A DNA stretch of 64,000 bases from Salvelinus alpinus (lineage: Eukaryota > Chordata > Actinopteri > Salmoniformes > Salmonidae). Positions 62,575-64,000 of the stretch are shown here, in pieces. Location of the stretch: contig NC_092122.1 in assembly GCF_045679555.1 (NCBI RefSeq), forward strand, positions 7,435,503 to 7,499,502. The letters are read 5' to 3'. How positions within the stretch are numbered: the stretch's first letter is position 1; every line of letters starts with the position of its first letter. A program made the position numbers and the translations under genes. The notes under the pieces were generated by a model. It was not told the origin of the DNA, did no database searches, and saw only the letters and a program-made list of their open reading frames with translations.

Positions 62575-64000
62575 CAGTTCATTCGGAAAGTATTCAGACC
62601 CCTTGACTTTTTCCACATTTTGTTACGTTACAGCCTTATTCTAAAATGTATTAAATATTTTATTTTCCTTCATCAAACTACACAACGTATTAAAAATAAA
62701 AAACTGAAATATCACATTTACATAAGTATTCAGACCCTTCACCCAGTACTTTGTTGAAGCACTTGGCACACCTGTATTTGGGGAGTTTCTCCCATTCTTC
62801 TCTGCAGATCCTCTCAAGCTCTGTCAGGTTGGATGAGGAGCGTTGCTGCACAGCTATTTTCAGGTCTCTCCAGAGATGTTTGATTGGGTTCAAGTCTGGG
62901 CTCTGGCTGGGCCATTCAAGGACATTCAAAGACTTGTCTTAAAGCCACTCCTGCATTGTCTTGGCTGTGTGGTTAGGGTCGTTGTCCTGTTGGAAGGTGA
63001 ACCTTCGCCCCAGTCTTAGGTCCTGAGCACTCTGTAGCAGGTTTTCAACAAGGATCTCTCTGTACTTTGCCTCGATCCTGACTAATCTTCCAGTCCCTGC
63101 CGCTGAAAAACATCCCCACAACATGATGCTGCCACCACCATGCTTCAGCGTAGGGATGGTGCCAGGTTTCCTCCAGACGTGACGCTTGGCATTCAGGCCA
63201 AATAGTTCAATCTTGGTTTCATCAGACCAGAGAATCTTGTCTTTAGTCTACCTCCAAGCGGGCTGTCATGTGTCTTTTACTGAGGAGTGGCTGCTGTCTG
63301 GCCACTCTACCATAAAGGCCTGATTGATGGAGTACTGCAGAGATGGTTGTCCTTCTGGAAGCTTCTCCCATCTCCACAGAGGAACTCTAGAGCACTATCA
63401 GAGTGACAATCGGGTTCTTGGTCACCTCCCTGACCATGGCCCTATTCCCACAATTGCTCAGTTTGGCCGGGCGGCCAGCTCTAGGAAGAGTATTGGTGGT
63501 TCCAAACTTCTTCCATTTAAGGGGCGGCAGGTACCCTAGTGGTTAGAGCGTTGGGCCAGTAACCGAAAGGTTGCTAGATCAAATCCCTGAGCTGACAAGG
63601 TAAAAAGCTGTCGTTCTGCCCCTGAACAAGGCAGTTAAAACACTGTTCCTAGGCCGTGATTGTAAATAAAAATTTGTTCTTAACTGACTTGCCTAGTAAA
63701 ATAATGGAGGCCACTGTGTTCTTGGGGACCTTCAATAATGCAGACATTTTTTGGTACCCTTCCCCAGATCTGTGCCTGAACACAAACTTGTCTCGGCGTT
63801 CTACGGACAATTCCTTCGACCTCATGGCTTGGTTTTTGCTCTGACATGCACTGTCAACTGTGGGACCTTATATAGAGAGGTGTGTGCCTTACAAATCATG
63901 TTCAATCATCAAGTTGTAGAAACAGCTCAAGATGATCAATGGAAACAGGGTCTACCTGAGCTCAATTTCGAGTCTCATAGCAAAGGGTCTGAATACTTAT
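62575..64000 (-). mobile_element. Tc1-like transposon (family 5), runs off the window edge
   Basis: Left end CAGTTCATTCGGAAAGTATT after TA. Transposase on the minus strand in pieces: 63124-62939 ([39 protein letters not shown]) and 62929-62690 ([20 protein letters not shown]). The N-terminal region is split by a SINE at 63521-63702. The right end is beyond 64000. Confidence 0.9.
63521..63702 (+). mobile_element. tRNA-derived SINE inserted in a Tc1 element
   Basis: Head with A box AGTGGTTAGAGCGTTGGG and a B-box-like GGTTGCTAGATCAAATCC, tail TTGTTCTTAACTGACTTGCC. A head type different from the 5045 copy but the same tail. Lies in the opposite orientation to the Tc1 transposase. Confidence 0.85.

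Overview
This is vertebrate nuclear DNA, most probably from a salmonid fish (Salmo, Oncorhynchus, Salvelinus or a relative; I cannot choose the species). The evidence is a set of interrupted vertebrate genes with GT-AG introns, an extreme load of Tc1-like transposons (including the family from which Sleeping Beauty was derived), salmonid-type tRNA SINEs, two or three LINE families, hAT and Harbinger MITEs, and long CA/GT microsatellites.

Four host genes can be built exon by exon, with splice phases that close exactly. (1) cog5, minus strand: the first six coding exons (14814 down to 6832); the rest lies left of the window. (2) dus4l, plus strand: five exons, 15267-17168, complete, 316 aa. (3) bcap29, plus strand: seven coding exons, 18204-34850, complete, 235 aa, plus a non-coding first exon. 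(4) An organic-anion-transporter gene of the SLCO1 family (closest to SLCO1C1), minus strand: the last twelve coding exons, 60396 down to 42229; its first coding exons lie right of the window. cog5 and dus4l are divergent across about 450 bp, and cog5-dus4l-bcap29 is the order known from other vertebrates (human 7q22). The genes act in Golgi retrograde tethering, tRNA dihydrouridylation, ER membrane cargo handling and organic-anion/thyroid-hormone transport. They share a locus, not a pathway.

Almost everything else is transposon on transposon. Left part (1-14.8 kb, cog5 introns): Tc1 copies, a hAT-like element in a GT repeat, SINEs, a LINE split by a solo LTR, and decayed tandem copies of a cog5 exon end. 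bcap29 intron 1 of the coding region (18.3-32.4 kb): a truncated LINE, a nearly intact L2-type LINE (22.5-26.0 kb), a Tc1 split by another LINE, a second Tc1, and a retroelement gag/protease remnant. Region 35.9-42.1 kb between bcap29 and slco1: two nests of MITE, Tc1 and LINE. slco1 introns (42.5-64 kb): two-level TIR element nests, a hAT element with a perfect 8-bp target duplication, a Tc1 inside a Tc1, and a Sleeping Beauty-like element.

The most unusual observations are a 31-bp exact copy of an slco1 exon inside a Tc1 element in the next upstream introns, the apparent loss of a canonical splice donor in cog5 together with a local short duplication, and tandem remnants of the next cog5 exon's 3' end. 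I found no convincing new molecular system; the interest lies in transposon nesting and exon-level rearrangement.
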